DNA from: Pelagomonas calceolata
Taxonomy: Eukaryota > Sar > Pelagophyceae > Pelagomonadales > Pelagomonadaceae
NCBI GenBank assembly: GCA_918797485.1
Contig: CAKKNE010000005.1
Coordinates: 1,860,001 to 1,924,000, forward strand
DNA length: 64,000 nt
Direction of reading: 5' to 3'
Positions 17,201-26,296 of this stretch are shown in pieces (position 1 is the stretch's first letter; each line of letters opens with the position of its first letter). Both the position numbers and the translations under genes were made by a program. The notes beneath the pieces were generated by a model. It was not told the origin of the DNA. It made no database searches and saw only the letters and a program-made list of their open reading frames with translations.

Positions 17201-17454
17201 AGCACGGCCGCGGGCACGCGCTGCTTCGTGCGCCGGCGCTCCTTGCGGAAGCGCTTGAACGCGTCCTGGAGCGACTGCCCCTCCACCCCCGCCTTGCCGT
17301 CGGGGCGCCCGAACTGGAGCAGGCCGTCCTCGCTCGTCGTGGGCGCGCACGAGGGCATGTGGCGCGGCGGCGCCTTTTCCGCATCGTTTGTGGCCTTGGT
17401 CGGCGTCGTCGCCGCCGCGGGGGCAGCCATCCCGTTCACCTCGCCGAGGACCAT
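14238..17454 (-). CDS. NlpC/P60 - F-box-like - U-box - kinesin motor fusion protein
   Basis: Exons are complement of 14989-17454 and 14238-14927, 1051 residues from ATG 17454. Residues about 108-240 carry NlpC/P60 peptidase signatures: LDCCNL at the Cys nucleophile site, DLRPGDLMFVEA, and VHVEIFLGEEF at the His site. About 330-365 is F-box-like (FVGFRDVGTLHALSATTRAV). Motor strand 1 appears at about 442 (KIEVCVRFRPED). It is followed not by the motor but by a U-box (about 495-560: LLDAVTGREMTSPVRLPSG, DPYDGARLDPSTTF) and an acidic coiled coil. The motor resumes with FPFSRVFEEED, the P-loop CYGQTGSGKTHT (about 748), EIYNEQCVDLL, switch I MNARSSRAHSVVV, switch II LVDLAGSERI and HIPYLESKLSCLLR. 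Nucleotide-binding residues are intact. Splicing out 14928-14988 is needed to join DNGELIGC to VEASVATPDDALRLL. Confidence 0.88.
14928..14980. mobile_element. Introner element 2, 53-bp mini copy in the kinesin fusion gene
   Basis: Both ends of the introner are kept (CTGCGAGCAAATCAAAATTT at 14928 and GGTTGATTTCCACACTG to 14980) but the interior is almost gone. Flanking 8-mers GCCTCGAC (14920-14927) and CCCACGAC (14981-14988) match at 6 of 8, so this insertion is older. On the gene's strand the 5' GT comes from the duplicated GTCGTGGG and the 3' AG from the element (GCTCGCAG). The intron is 14928-14988, 61 nt. It is not a multiple of three, so splicing is obligatory to keep the motor intact. 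Confidence 0.88.
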
Positions 17455-17613
17455 CGTTTAGTGCCGTGTGTGTTGTGCTTCGTCGCGCTGCCACTTCCAA
17501 GTTCCAAACGACTTTGCCCCACAGAGCGCCGCCGGCTAGCGCGGCCACACGAGGACTCGGCGGCCCGGACACGGGTCGGCGAAGGATCTCGTTTGTGTGA
17601 TTACGGTTTCCAT

Positions 17614-17640
17614 CTAGCGGCCTGTAAGACACTAGCAAGC
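17614..17640 (+). promoter_or_regulatory. Shared gene-start motif between divergent genes
   Basis: CTAGCGGCCTGTAAGACACT followed by AGCAAGC is the best copy of the window-wide motif. It lies in the 363-bp space between the kinesin fusion (ATG 17454, minus) and the plastid membrane protein (ATG 17818, plus), about 160-175 bp from each. Right after it come inverted words (CTTGGCTGGCAACTTGCCAG) that could form a hairpin. Nothing else is recognised between 17455 and 17817. Confidence 0.6.
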
Positions 17641-17817
17641 CTTGGCTGGCAACTTGCCAGCAAGCGGCTGCAAGCCAGCAAAAACGTGCAAGGCCTCAAG
17701 TCGGTGCGCCCGGCCGTGCTGGTGCTGCGTCCTTGCCCCCGGTGCATGGTTTGTTATTGATCGACGACAGAGGCGTGCGACGAGTGCCGGCTATGATGCC
17801 TGTGAGACGGTGAGACG

Positions 17818-19014
17818 ATGAAGACAGCGGTCCTGGCCTGCGTCGTCGTCGCCGCGCGGGGCCTCGTGCCGCCGCGCGGCGCCGTGCTGCCGCGCGGCGC
17901 CGCCGTCGCGCGGCGCGCCGCCGCCGACGAGGGCGTCGTCTCGGCGCTCGGGCGGCTGCGCGAGGACCTCGAGGCGCTGGACGCGGACGCGGCGGCGCGG
18001 CCGCGCGTGTCGAGCGGCGAGGCCGCGGCGCTCGCGGCGAGCGTCTCGGCCGCGGCCGCCGCGCCGTTCCTCGAGAACCCGGCGCTCGCCGAGCTCGGCG
18101 TGCCGGCGGCGGCGCTCGTCGTGGCGGCCGTGGGCGTGGCCGCCGAGTACGGCGGCCGCGTCGCGACGGCGACGGCGAAGGAGGTCGCCGCCGTCGCGCT
18201 GCGCACGGCGTCCGAGGCCGAGGCGGCGCTCGCGGCCGCCGAGCGCGCCAAGTCCGCGTGCCCGCTCTGCGCCGGCCTCGCGGCGGCGGCGGCGGCCGTC
18301 GCGCTCGCCCTGCCCAGGGCGGCGCCGCCGCTCCTGCTGGGCGCGGCGCCCGTCGCCGGCGCGCTCTGCGCGGCGGTCGGCGCGCTCGCGCACGCGCGCG
18401 CGGCGGCGCGGGCCGCCGCCGCCGAGAATTTGGGAAGACGGCGCTTCGCCTCGTCGGCCGAGGTCGGCGCGACGTGGCGGTCGCAGACGGAGATGGTCTT
18501 CGCGCGCGACCTGTCCGAGCGGCGGCGCCACGCGACGGTCGCGCTCGCGCTGCTGCCCGCGCCGCTCGCGGCCCTCGTTCCCGGCAGCGGCCAGTTCCGC
18601 GCCGTCGCCGCGGCGTCGGCGAGCGCGGCGCAGGCGGCGTACCACGTCGCCGCGGCCGAGTGGGGCGTCGCGCACGCGGCCGACGCCGTCGCCGACAAGC
18701 AGCGCACGGCGGCCATCATCGACACCTACGCGAACCAGGCGGCGCGCGTCGGGGCATTACTGCCCTTCACGTCGGCGCTCGCGGGCCTCTGCGCGGCCGC
18801 GGCGGCGGTCGTCGTCGAGGTCGCGCCGGCGGCGGCGGTCCTCTTCCCGGCGGCGGGCGCCGTCTGCGCCGCGGCGGCGTCCGTGTCAAAAGCGTGCTGC
18901 GAGGCCGACGCGAGCGCCGCCGCCGCGGCGTCGCGCGGCCTCGTCGCGGCCAAGAAGCGGGGCGGGACCTTCGCGGGCGCGGCGCTGCGCGGCTTCTGGG
19001 CGGCCTTTAGTTAG
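17818..19014 (+). CDS. Alanine-rich, plastid-targeted multi-pass membrane protein
   Basis: 398 residues from ATG 17818. The start MKTAVLACVVVAARGLVPPR is a signal peptide followed by a Pro/Arg-rich transit-like stretch, so secondary-plastid import is likely although the FAP motif is absent. At least four or five hydrophobic segments follow, separated by helical Ala/Glu/Lys-rich parts. The segment SSAEVGATWRSQTEMVFARD and the ERRRHATVALALLPAPLAAL helix look most conserved-like. There is no transporter motif. I do not recognise the family; a thylakoid or envelope protein is the best reading. Confidence 0.65.
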   Translation: MKTAVLACVVVAARGLVPPRGAVLPRGAAVARRAAADEGVVSALGRLREDLEALDADAAARPRVSSGEAAALAASVSAAAAAPFLENPALAELGVPAAALVVAAVGVAAEYGGRVATATAKEVAAVALRTASEAEAALAAAERAKSACPLCAGLAAAAAAVALALPRAAPPLLLGAAPVAGALCAAVGALAHARAAARAAAAENLGRRRFASSAEVGATWRSQTEMVFARDLSERRRHATVALALLPAPLAALVPGSGQFRAVAAASASAAQAAYHVAAAEWGVAHAADAVADKQRTAAIIDTYANQAARVGALLPFTSALAGLCAAAAAVVVEVAPAAAVLFPAAGAVCAAAASVSKACCEADASAAAAASRGLVAAKKRGGTFAGAALRGFWAAFS

Positions 19015-19053
19015 TAATGTTCATATTTTATTCTTGGAACCTTGGGCGCCCTC

Positions 19054-20091
19054 CTAGGCCACGACGCCGCGCAGGGAGAGGTCGGGCCCGCCGCCGCCGA
19101 CGGCCTTCTTGAGCGCCGACAGCTTCGAGGACGCGGCCGCGGCGAGGCGCCCCCTGATGGACGCCAGGGTGCGCTTCTTCTGCGAGTCCGACATCTTCCC
19201 GAGCTTGATGCCGTCGAGGAAGACGTGGAGGTAGCCGGAGCCGCAGTCGTACTCGTAGGACACGTCCCGCGCGTCCTCGGGCGACACGAGCTCGAACTTC
19301 ATGGCCAGGGACCGCGGGCCCCGGTCTTTCGCGCGGTCGTTGGTCAGCGCCTGGAGCGCGCCGCCGCGTTTCGCCGTGATCGTCACGAGGCGGTTGCGGT
19401 GCGCCACGCGCACGTCCGTCAGCGCCGGGAGGCGGATGGAGAGGCCGACGGCGTCGGCGACGTCCTCGACCTCGCAGTTCGCCATCGCCGCGGCCCAGCA
19501 TTTCGAGGCGTCGGCCGGCCTGGCCTCGCGCCGCTTCCGGTCCACGAAGGCCGCCCGCGCCAGCCGCTGCGCCATCTCCTTCGCGGCCCGCGCGCCCTTC
19601 GCGTCGGCCGCCTGCGCCGCGCGCGCCTCCTCGTCCCGGAGCCGCTCCTCGACGTACTCCGCGTAGGCCTCGTCCCGCAGGAGTTTCGCGAGCCGCCGCG
19701 CCTCCCTCTCGTCGTCCTCGCGCTGCTTCGCCTCGGCGCGCACCTCCTCGACCTCCTCGCGCTGCGCGAGCGCCGCGAGCTTCTCGTCGTTGTCGATGCA
19801 GCCCTTGCGCATGCCCCGCTCGAAGCGCTCCTTCCGCAGGAGCTGCCGACAAACCTTCTCGTCGGCCGCCTCGCGCTGCTTGTTGAGCCGATGCCGCACG
19901 AGGCGCCGCATCTGCTCGTCGCCGCGCTGCATGTCGCTCAGGAGCTCGTCGTCGAGCTGCGTGTACCGCGGCGCCTCGGGCTTCGCCTCGCCCGCCTCCT
20001 CCCGTAAGACGCGCTCGAGCCGCGACTCGACGTACTCGTCCTCGGACTCGGAGTCGGCGCACTTGGCCTCGGCGGCATCATCGAAGGGCAT
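19054..20091 (-). CDS. Acidic/charged coiled-coil protein of unknown function
   Basis: 345 residues from ATG 20091 (MPFDDAAEAKCADSESEDEY). The 67 in-frame codons upstream are Arg-rich and taken as leader. Residues about 10-200 are strongly helical and charged (LEDELLSDMQ-type, ERFERGMRKGCIDNDEKLAA, EARRLAKLLRDEAYAEYVEE). A globular C-terminal part from about 205 has beta-like strands (VAHRNRLVTITAKRGG, YEYDCGSGYLHVFLDGIKLG), then a short helical tail. The layout resembles protist coiled-coil proteins with a small folded tail, but no family is assigned. Confidence 0.65.
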   Translation of the reverse strand: MPFDDAAEAKCADSESEDEYVESRLERVLREEAGEAKPEAPRYTQLDDELLSDMQRGDEQMRRLVRHRLNKQREAADEKVCRQLLRKERFERGMRKGCIDNDEKLAALAQREEVEEVRAEAKQREDDEREARRLAKLLRDEAYAEYVEERLRDEEARAAQAADAKGARAAKEMAQRLARAAFVDRKRREARPADASKCWAAAMANCEVEDVADAVGLSIRLPALTDVRVAHRNRLVTITAKRGGALQALTNDRAKDRGPRSLAMKFELVSPEDARDVSYEYDCGSGYLHVFLDGIKLGKMSDSQKKRTLASIRGRLAAAASSKLSALKKAVGGGGPDLSLRGVVA

Positions 20092-20446
20092 GGTCGGAAT
20101 GCGTCGCTGGTGCGCGGGAAGGCTGCCCCCCGTCGCGCGTCGTTGTCGCGGGCTTCGCCTTTGCGCGGGAAAGGCTGCCGACGTCGCGCTTCGCTCTCGT
20201 TGCGCTTTTTGCAACGGCGGCGGGTTTCGCACCTCGAGATTCGCGGACCGCTCTCTACGGGGCTCCGAGCTGCATGACACCGAATGGTACATCGTAGGAG
20301 GGCTACCGCCGCGCTCGGAACGAGGGCACTGCTTACGGACTTGCGCAATTGCGGGGTCCTGGTCGGGAGGGGTAGCGATAGAGGGTAGCGAGCCGGCGAA
20401 GCAGAACTCAGTCGGACAAAACTTATAAAAAAAACACCGCCCCCCC
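20092..20446. other. Intergenic, 355 bp, between two minus-strand genes
   Basis: It holds the 5' leader of the 19054-20091 gene and the 3' region of the 20447-22021 gene. A short direct repeat is visible (TTTGCGCGGGAAAGGCTGCC near 20160 and GCGCGGGAAGGCTGCC near 20115). An A-run and a C-run (AAAAAAAACACCGCCCCCC) lie just 3' of the stop at 20447 and may belong to its 3' end. No other feature is seen. Confidence 0.4.
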
Positions 20447-22021
20447 TCACGACGACCCCTCCTTCCAGTACCGGCCCGCCGCGTCGGTCCCGGCCCGCAG
20501 CTCGAACTCGGCCCGGTCGCCGCCGCACAGCTCCAGCACGAGGTCCCCCGCGAGGCGCCGCGTCCGCTTCTGGGGGCACTTGTACATGAGCTCGACGAGC
20601 AAGGTGCGCATCGCGTACGGCTCCGGGTCGACGGGGTGCTTGCGCCGCTCCTCGACGGCCTCGGCGAACTCCTCGTCGTCCTGGGCCCGCGCGGCGTTCG
20701 CCGCGAGCGCCGCGCGCCACCGCTCGTCGTCCTTCGGCGGGTAGATCCACGCCTTCGTCGCCGCGCGCCCCTCCGCGCCGCACCGCGCGCTCCGCAGGAC
20801 GCACTCGAGGCAGGGCGCGACCTGGAGGTCCGGCTCCTGCGCGTCCGGGTCCCGTTCCACGAGGTAGAGGACGACGAGCGGCTCGAGCAGCGTCAGCAGC
20901 CGGGGCACGCTCCCGTTCGCGACGAGCCACGCGTAGTACGACTCCGGCGCGCGCAGCAGGAGGTGGACGCCGCTCTTGCACAGGGGCGGCACCGTCCACT
21001 GCGGCCGCTCGTCGAGCAGGATCGCGCGCAGGCAGACGCCGATGAGCGCGGGCGCCTCCGCCTTCAGGTCCCCGACGACCTTCGTGGCGTCGGCTCCGGC
21101 CAGAACCGTCAGGAGGTCCACGAGCGCGCAGCCGAGGTCCGTGTCGACGACCTTCAGCAGGCCGCCCTTGCTCATGTCCTCGTCGAGGACGCACCACGCC
21201 AGGGCCGTCGCGAGCACGCGGACGCCCTCGCCATGTAGGATTTCGTGGCACGCTTCTGGCGACGTGCGGCAGAGGCTTTGTAGACTTTCGGCACAGGCGA
21301 CGTACGCGCGGACCGTCAGCGCCAGCTGCATCAGGTCGAGGAGATTGCTTGCGCACGCCGCCGCATCCTCGACGACGCCCCCGCTCGCCTCCCGGGCCTT
21401 CGCGCACCGGGCCCACGCGCCGCAGACGGCATCCGCACACGCGCGCATGGCCTCGTCGTCGTCCTCCGCCTCCAGCACGGTCTCCAGCCCGCCCAGGCCG
21501 TCCTCCAGGACCTTCGACGCCAGGCCCGTCGCGCACTCGTTGTCGTCGTTCGCGACGCGCCGCCTCAGCAAATCCCACGCGAGCGTCACGTCGATGGCGT
21601 CCGCCTCCGCGAACGCCACGGCGCACGCGGCCCAGACCTCGGCCGCGGGCACGGCCCGCTCGTCGTCCTCTACCGGATCCGGCGGCGGCCCGCGCTTCCG
21701 CCGCTCGCGCCACGCCCAGAGCTTGCGCATCTCGGCCTCGGCATCATCTAACGCGTTGCACATAAACCTAGGCTTCTCGAAGGTCTGGGGGTTCGGGTTC
21801 GGCGGCGGCGCGCCCGGGTCCGGCCCGCCGAAGACCTCGGGGTCCGGCCGCTGGTCCTGGTACGGCGCGGGGATCTCCGGGCCGGGCGCCGGCCAGTCCT
21901 CGTCCTTGTCGGGGTCCGCCGGCATGGGCTCGCCGCCCCAGGGGCCGATGGGCCGGTCCTCCTTGGGTGGGGCCGGGGGCTTGGCGTCGTCGGTGGGTGG
22001 TTTTGGCAGGGGGGCGTCCAT
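20447..22021 (-). CDS. Armadillo/HEAT-like helical repeat protein
   Basis: 524 residues from ATG 22021 (MDAPLPKPPTDD). The N-terminal ~95 residues are Pro-rich and disordered (PPAPPKEDRPIGPWGG). From about 110 to 470 it is a run of paired Leu/Ala-rich helices (CADAVCGAWARCAK, LLDLMQLALTVRAYVACAES, LLKVVDTDLGCALVDLLTVL), the look of armadillo-type repeats. It ends with a charged helix and MRTLLVELMYKCPQKRTRRL. No catalytic motif is visible. It is probably a scaffold. I do not recognise the family. Confidence 0.65.
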   Translation of the reverse strand: MDAPLPKPPTDDAKPPAPPKEDRPIGPWGGEPMPADPDKDEDWPAPGPEIPAPYQDQRPDPEVFGGPDPGAPPPNPNPQTFEKPRFMCNALDDAEAEMRKLWAWRERRKRGPPPDPVEDDERAVPAAEVWAACAVAFAEADAIDVTLAWDLLRRRVANDDNECATGLASKVLEDGLGGLETVLEAEDDDEAMRACADAVCGAWARCAKAREASGGVVEDAAACASNLLDLMQLALTVRAYVACAESLQSLCRTSPEACHEILHGEGVRVLATALAWCVLDEDMSKGGLLKVVDTDLGCALVDLLTVLAGADATKVVGDLKAEAPALIGVCLRAILLDERPQWTVPPLCKSGVHLLLRAPESYYAWLVANGSVPRLLTLLEPLVVLYLVERDPDAQEPDLQVAPCLECVLRSARCGAEGRAATKAWIYPPKDDERWRAALAANAARAQDDEEFAEAVEERRKHPVDPEPYAMRTLLVELMYKCPQKRTRRLAGDLVLELCGGDRAEFELRAGTDAAGRYWKEGSS

Positions 22022-22259
22022 GGTTGCAGCGCACCGCTGCAGCGATGACCAAGACACGCGTAGCGCTGCCGTGCACGCTGTCAATGGCTAAGGCTACGGG
22101 TTTTGGAGCCGGGGTTTGCGCGCTAGTACGTAGACTATAGGGTGCTACACGTGTGCTCACAGCCTCCCGTAAAAGCAAGGGTCTGTTCGTCGCAGCATCT
22201 CAGGCCTTGCTCACAGTCGCGAGCGTGCAACTGTAAGCGCAGTCATCGCTCTCCACGGT

Positions 22260-22331
22260 CATTTGGCCAGGCTGCAGCTGAGCAACTCTCTTCAGACGCT
22301 GCAGCCTGAGTAACACACTCTCCGGCCAAAT
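22260..22331. repeat. Inverted repeat directly upstream of an oxidoreductase ATG
   Basis: ATTTGGCC at 22261-22268 is inverted at the right end (GGCCAAAT, ending one base before the ATG region at 22333), and GGCTGCAGC is inverted as GCTGCAGCC inside it. This gives a nested two-step stem over about 72 bp. It occupies the immediate 5' leader or start site of the 22333 gene, and could be a binding site pair or an RNA hairpin. Confidence 0.65.
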
Positions 22332-22332
22332 C

Positions 22333-23466
22333 ATGTGCGTCCCGCCGAAAACGACGACGAGCAGCGCCGCGTTGCAAGCCGCGCTCGCCGCGGCCCCGCC
22401 GCCGCCGCCGCGCGTGCGCGTCTGCGTCGTGGGCGGCGGCCGCATGGGCGAGCTGCGCTGCCGCCAGCTCCACGAGTCGCTCGAGGCGGACGTCGCCTGC
22501 GTCGTCGAGGCGGACGCCGCGAAGTGCGCGGCGCTGGCGAGGAAATACGGCTGCGCGGCCTTTGCGAGCCTCGACGAGGCCGTCGACGCGTGGACGCGGG
22601 GCGGCGAGCGCATCCAGGGCGTCTGGGTCTGTGCGCCCACGGCGGCCCACGCGGCCCTCATCGAGCGGGCGGCGCGCTACGGCGCCCACGTCGCGTGCGA
22701 GAAGCCGGTCGGGCTGTCCGCGGCGGAGATCGCGCGCGCCTACGACGTCTGCCGGGACTGCGACGTGGGGCTGCACTGCCTCTTCCAGCGGCGGTCGGAC
22801 GCGTCCTACAAGGCCCTGCTGGACCGCCTCCCGGCCGAGGGCGCGCCGCGGACGATCCGCTGCGTCTTCCGCGACCACCCGACGCCCCCGCGGGCGTTCC
22901 TCGAGTCCTGCGGCGGCGACGTCTACCACGACCTCGCGACGCACGACCTCGACTTCGCGCTCGCCGCCCTGAGAAAGGCGACCGGCGCCGACGGCGTCCG
23001 GCTCGCGCCGGACGAGGTCTACGCCGTCGGGTTGGACGCGGCGTTCGCGGCCGTCATCACGGTGACGTGGCGGGCCCTGGGCGTCGCCGGCACCTTCGAG
23101 GTCGCGCGGGCCTCGGCGTACGGCTACGACCAACGCTGCGAGGTCTGGACGGCGACGGGCGCGGCGCTGAGCGTCGGGAACCACGTCGCCACGTCCCTCG
23201 AGGTCGGCGGCGCCGCGGGCGTCGTTTCCAGTCAGCTCGTCGAGTCCTTCCCCGAGCGCTTCCGCGCGGCTTTTGCCGAGGACGTCGCGCACTTCGCGCG
23301 CGCCTGCCGCGGCGGCGCCGCGCCGAAGGTGCGCCGCGGCGACGCCGTCCTGGCCACGCTGGTTGCGGAGGCGGCGCGGCGGTCGGCGGCCTGCGGCCGG
23401 CCCGTCGCGCTGAAGAACCCGGCGGGGAGCGCCGACCCGGCGGACCTCGTCCTCGTCGAGGGGTAG
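22333..23466 (+). CDS. Gfo/Idh/MocA-family NAD(P)-dependent oxidoreductase, inositol-dehydrogenase-like
   Basis: 377 residues from ATG 22333. After a 26-residue Pro/Ala leader comes the Rossmann strand VRVCVVGGGRMGELRC (GxGxxG near 35-40), then VCAPTAAHAALIERA and the signature CEKPVGLS with the catalytic Lys (about 120). The second signature DVYHDLATHDLDFA (about 197-210) has the Asp/His pair used by inositol 2-dehydrogenases. A beta-sheet C-terminal domain follows, ending with ALKNPAGSADPADLVLVEG. It likely oxidises a cyclitol or sugar hydroxyl. The leader is short and not clearly a targeting peptide, so a cytosolic location is assumed. A second, distant Gfo/Idh gene lies at 38380. Confidence 0.88.
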   Translation: MCVPPKTTTSSAALQAALAAAPPPPPRVRVCVVGGGRMGELRCRQLHESLEADVACVVEADAAKCAALARKYGCAAFASLDEAVDAWTRGGERIQGVWVCAPTAAHAALIERAARYGAHVACEKPVGLSAAEIARAYDVCRDCDVGLHCLFQRRSDASYKALLDRLPAEGAPRTIRCVFRDHPTPPRAFLESCGGDVYHDLATHDLDFALAALRKATGADGVRLAPDEVYAVGLDAAFAAVITVTWRALGVAGTFEVARASAYGYDQRCEVWTATGAALSVGNHVATSLEVGGAAGVVSSQLVESFPERFRAAFAEDVAHFARACRGGAAPKVRRGDAVLATLVAEAARRSAACGRPVALKNPAGSADPADLVLVEG

Positions 23467-23727
23467 TTGTTCGTTCTAACGTTTCGTTCCGAATTTACGC
23501 GTCTCGATCATTCTAGCTCCTTTAAATGCGGATGAACCCGCACGAGACAGCCCGCCTCTTTCCGTAGGATCCGTCTGGACCATGGACAGCTCCTCCACGG
23601 AATCAAGTCTGGGACGAGGCCTCCCCCGGAAGCGCGCTCGAGGCTCTCACAGGTGGGGCGCTGCAGCACAAGCGCTCGGGCAGCCGACGCGGCGAAGCGG
23701 TGTACGCGAGGCAGCCGTGCATACACG

Positions 23728-26184
23728 ATGCCGACGCCCGGCTCCTCGGCGGCGCCCTCGCGGCCCCAGTCCGTCGAGGAGCAGCGTGAAAAACGCGCCG
23801 AGGCGTACGCGGCGAAGCGCGCCTACGAGGAGGCGCGCCAACACCTCGACGCGCTGGCGCAGAAGGTGTTTGAGCGGGCCCTCCTCGACGAGGACGAGAT
23901 GCCCCCGGAGGCGCCGTACTTGGAAGCCGTCGAAGCCGGCGTCAAGCACCACCTCAACGCGCTCGCGAAGGACAACTACCGGAGGTCCCTCGACCGCACC
24001 TCGGCGAGCTACGACCCCGAGGCGAAGGCGCGCGCGTCGCTGGACCGGTCGTCGCGGACGTCGACGGCGGGGAAGCGTAGGAAGAAGCCCCGCGTCGCCA
24101 AGGATACCGCGGCGGACGTCTTGGAGCGATTAGTAGCGGACGCGGGCGGCATCTTCGCGTTCTGGGGCCGCGACGCCTGGCGGAGCACGCTGGCGTTAGA
24201 AGAGGCCGTCGCCGAGGCCTTGTGTCCGACGCCGGCGCCGCCGCCGACGCCGTCGCCCGAGAAGCTCTGGAGCTTGCACGCGGCGGAGCTGGGCGGCTAC
24301 GCCGCCGCGGCGCCCTTCGCGCCCTTCTCCGAGTTAAAGAAGGTCGGCCCCTGGCGGCCGCAGACGCCGCCGAAGCCGCCGGACCCGCTCGCGCGCGTGC
24401 CGCCCGACGCGTCGTGCTCGCTGGCGGTTTTCATAAGCGCGGCGCAGCGCGCGTGGTTAATAGAGTGCGCGCGCGTCCGCGACGCGCGGCGCGCGGCGCG
24501 CGTGAGCGACCGCGCCGCGACCGAGGCCGCCGCGAAGCGCGCGCGGCGGCCCGACGCGGCCCGCGTTCCGAAGCAGGATGTAGAGGACATGCTCGAGGCC
24601 TGGGCGCGCGCCGGGTGGCGCGCGCCCGCCAGCGCGCGGACGGCGCTGCCCGCCGCGCTGGAGAGGCTAGGCAACGCCGAGCTCGCCGAGTATTCGCTGC
24701 GGGACCTCGAGGAGCTGCTCGAAGTCGTGCTCGTGGACAGCGCGGGGCACCTGGACGTGGAGCACGACAAGGAGTGGCGCGAGGACTGGGCCTGGGAGCC
24801 GTGGCCGAGCCAGCCGCGGCCAAAGGTCAAGTGGGCCAAGCGCTTCCTGGGCACGGACGCGCACGACGAGGCGAAGTGGCATAGAATAAGGTCGGACTAC
24901 GCGTCGACGGTCATGAGTCGAATGCACCACACGATGCGGCGGAGGCGGGAGAACCAGCGGAGCTGGATCTTCGAGGCGCCGGCGGCCTACGACGTCGTCG
25001 TCACGGTGCACGCCGCGGCGGACCTGCCGTCGTTAGACGGCGCGCGCGGCATCTCGGACCCGTACTGCATCCTGAAGGTCGGATCGCAGACGCAGCGCAC
25101 AAACTACGTCAAGGACGACCTGTGCCCGAACTTTGGTAGTCAAACCTTCTACTTCAACAACACGCGGTCCACGGATATAATAGTAGAGCTGATGGACAAG
25201 GACTGGACCCAGGACGACGAGGCCCTTGGAACTGTATCAGTGCCGTTGTTAGGATTGGGGTCGCCCCCAACGCAACACAAGTTCGAGCTGTCCTGCGTGC
25301 GCAATCTAAACCCGGGGTCGGTGACGATCTCGTGGCACCGGACGCCCGTGGTAAAAAAAACGGAGGAGGACGACGAAAGTGATGTGATTGATCTGGCGCA
25401 CTACGGCCACCGCGTGGACACGCACCACGACAAGCGGCGGGGCGCCGTGGCCATGGCGGTTGCGGCGGCGGCGAAAGGGCGCCGGCCGACGCTCATCTCG
25501 GTGCGCGAGTGCGGCCTGAACGACAAGGGCGTTTTAGACGTGGTCGACGTGCTCAAGGAGGTCGACCGGTCGCGCCTGAAAGCCTTAGATTTGTCCCAGA
25601 ACCCGATCCAGGGCCGCCTCGCGATGGGCGCGCTGTCGGCCATGCTGCGGTCGGACTACGCGCTGCCCGAGCTGCGCGTGCTCGACGTGTCCGGGTGCAA
25701 GCTGGGCGCGCGCGTCGTGGAGGTGCTCGCGGCGCTGGGCGGCCGCGGCGACGCCGAGGACGGCGTCGACCCGAAGGCCTACCCGCTCGAGCGGCTCGCC
25801 CTGGCGCGCAACAAGCTGGGCGACGCCGAGGGGCGGGTGTTGGCCGTCGCGATCGCGCGGAATCCTCAATTGAGGCGCGTCGACGCCGCGTGGAACGGCT
25901 TCACGCCGGCGACGGGCGCGCTCCTGCTGGAGGCGCTGGAGGCGCCCGCGTCGAAGCTCGAGGCGCTCGTCGTCGACGAGGCGTGCGTGCCGCGCGGCGC
26001 GCCGCGGCCGAACAGCGCCGCCGCCCTCAAGGCCGCGCGCGCGCGCAAGGCCGCGCGGCGGCGGCCGCACCTCGACCGCGACATCTACGCGGAGCCGTTC
26101 CCCGCGCCGAAGCGGCCGCTGTTGGTGGGAGACGCGTTCCGCGTCCAGGCGCGCGACGGCCTCGCCGTCGTCGTGCGGGCGTAA
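23728..26184 (+). CDS. C2-domain and leucine-rich-repeat protein
   Basis: 818 residues from the first in-frame ATG at 23728 (MPTPGSSAAPSRPQ); the frame is open upstream to 23653 without an ATG. The N-terminal half is helical, with a basic segment (KRRKKPRVAKD) and no known domain. Residues about 418-535 form a C2 domain: VVVTVHAAADLPSLDG, GISDPYCILKVGSQTQRT, FYFNNTRSTDIIVELMDKDW, with most calcium-binding Asp positions present. Residues about 585-750 hold RI-type leucine-rich repeats (LKALDLSQNPIQGRL, LRVLDVSGCKLGA, LERLALARNKLGD). The same C2 plus LRR pairing appears in the giant protein at 53817-62789, so the two are probably related. It is likely a membrane-binding scaffold. Confidence 0.8.
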   Translation: MPTPGSSAAPSRPQSVEEQREKRAEAYAAKRAYEEARQHLDALAQKVFERALLDEDEMPPEAPYLEAVEAGVKHHLNALAKDNYRRSLDRTSASYDPEAKARASLDRSSRTSTAGKRRKKPRVAKDTAADVLERLVADAGGIFAFWGRDAWRSTLALEEAVAEALCPTPAPPPTPSPEKLWSLHAAELGGYAAAAPFAPFSELKKVGPWRPQTPPKPPDPLARVPPDASCSLAVFISAAQRAWLIECARVRDARRAARVSDRAATEAAAKRARRPDAARVPKQDVEDMLEAWARAGWRAPASARTALPAALERLGNAELAEYSLRDLEELLEVVLVDSAGHLDVEHDKEWREDWAWEPWPSQPRPKVKWAKRFLGTDAHDEAKWHRIRSDYASTVMSRMHHTMRRRRENQRSWIFEAPAAYDVVVTVHAAADLPSLDGARGISDPYCILKVGSQTQRTNYVKDDLCPNFGSQTFYFNNTRSTDIIVELMDKDWTQDDEALGTVSVPLLGLGSPPTQHKFELSCVRNLNPGSVTISWHRTPVVKKTEEDDESDVIDLAHYGHRVDTHHDKRRGAVAMAVAAAAKGRRPTLISVRECGLNDKGVLDVVDVLKEVDRSRLKALDLSQNPIQGRLAMGALSAMLRSDYALPELRVLDVSGCKLGARVVEVLAALGGRGDAEDGVDPKAYPLERLALARNKLGDAEGRVLAVAIARNPQLRRVDAAWNGFTPATGALLLEALEAPASKLEALVVDEACVPRGAPRPNSAAALKAARARKAARRRPHLDRDIYAEPFPAPKRPLLVGDAFRVQARDGLAVVVRA

Positions 26185-26296
26185 CATTCATGTGACCTTT
26201 GGTTCTTGTGATGTCGGAAACCTGCGGGTCCTCACCTGATTGGGATGGAAACGCGCGTCGAGTGCGACGACGCTCCGATAAAAAAAGGGCAGCCCG

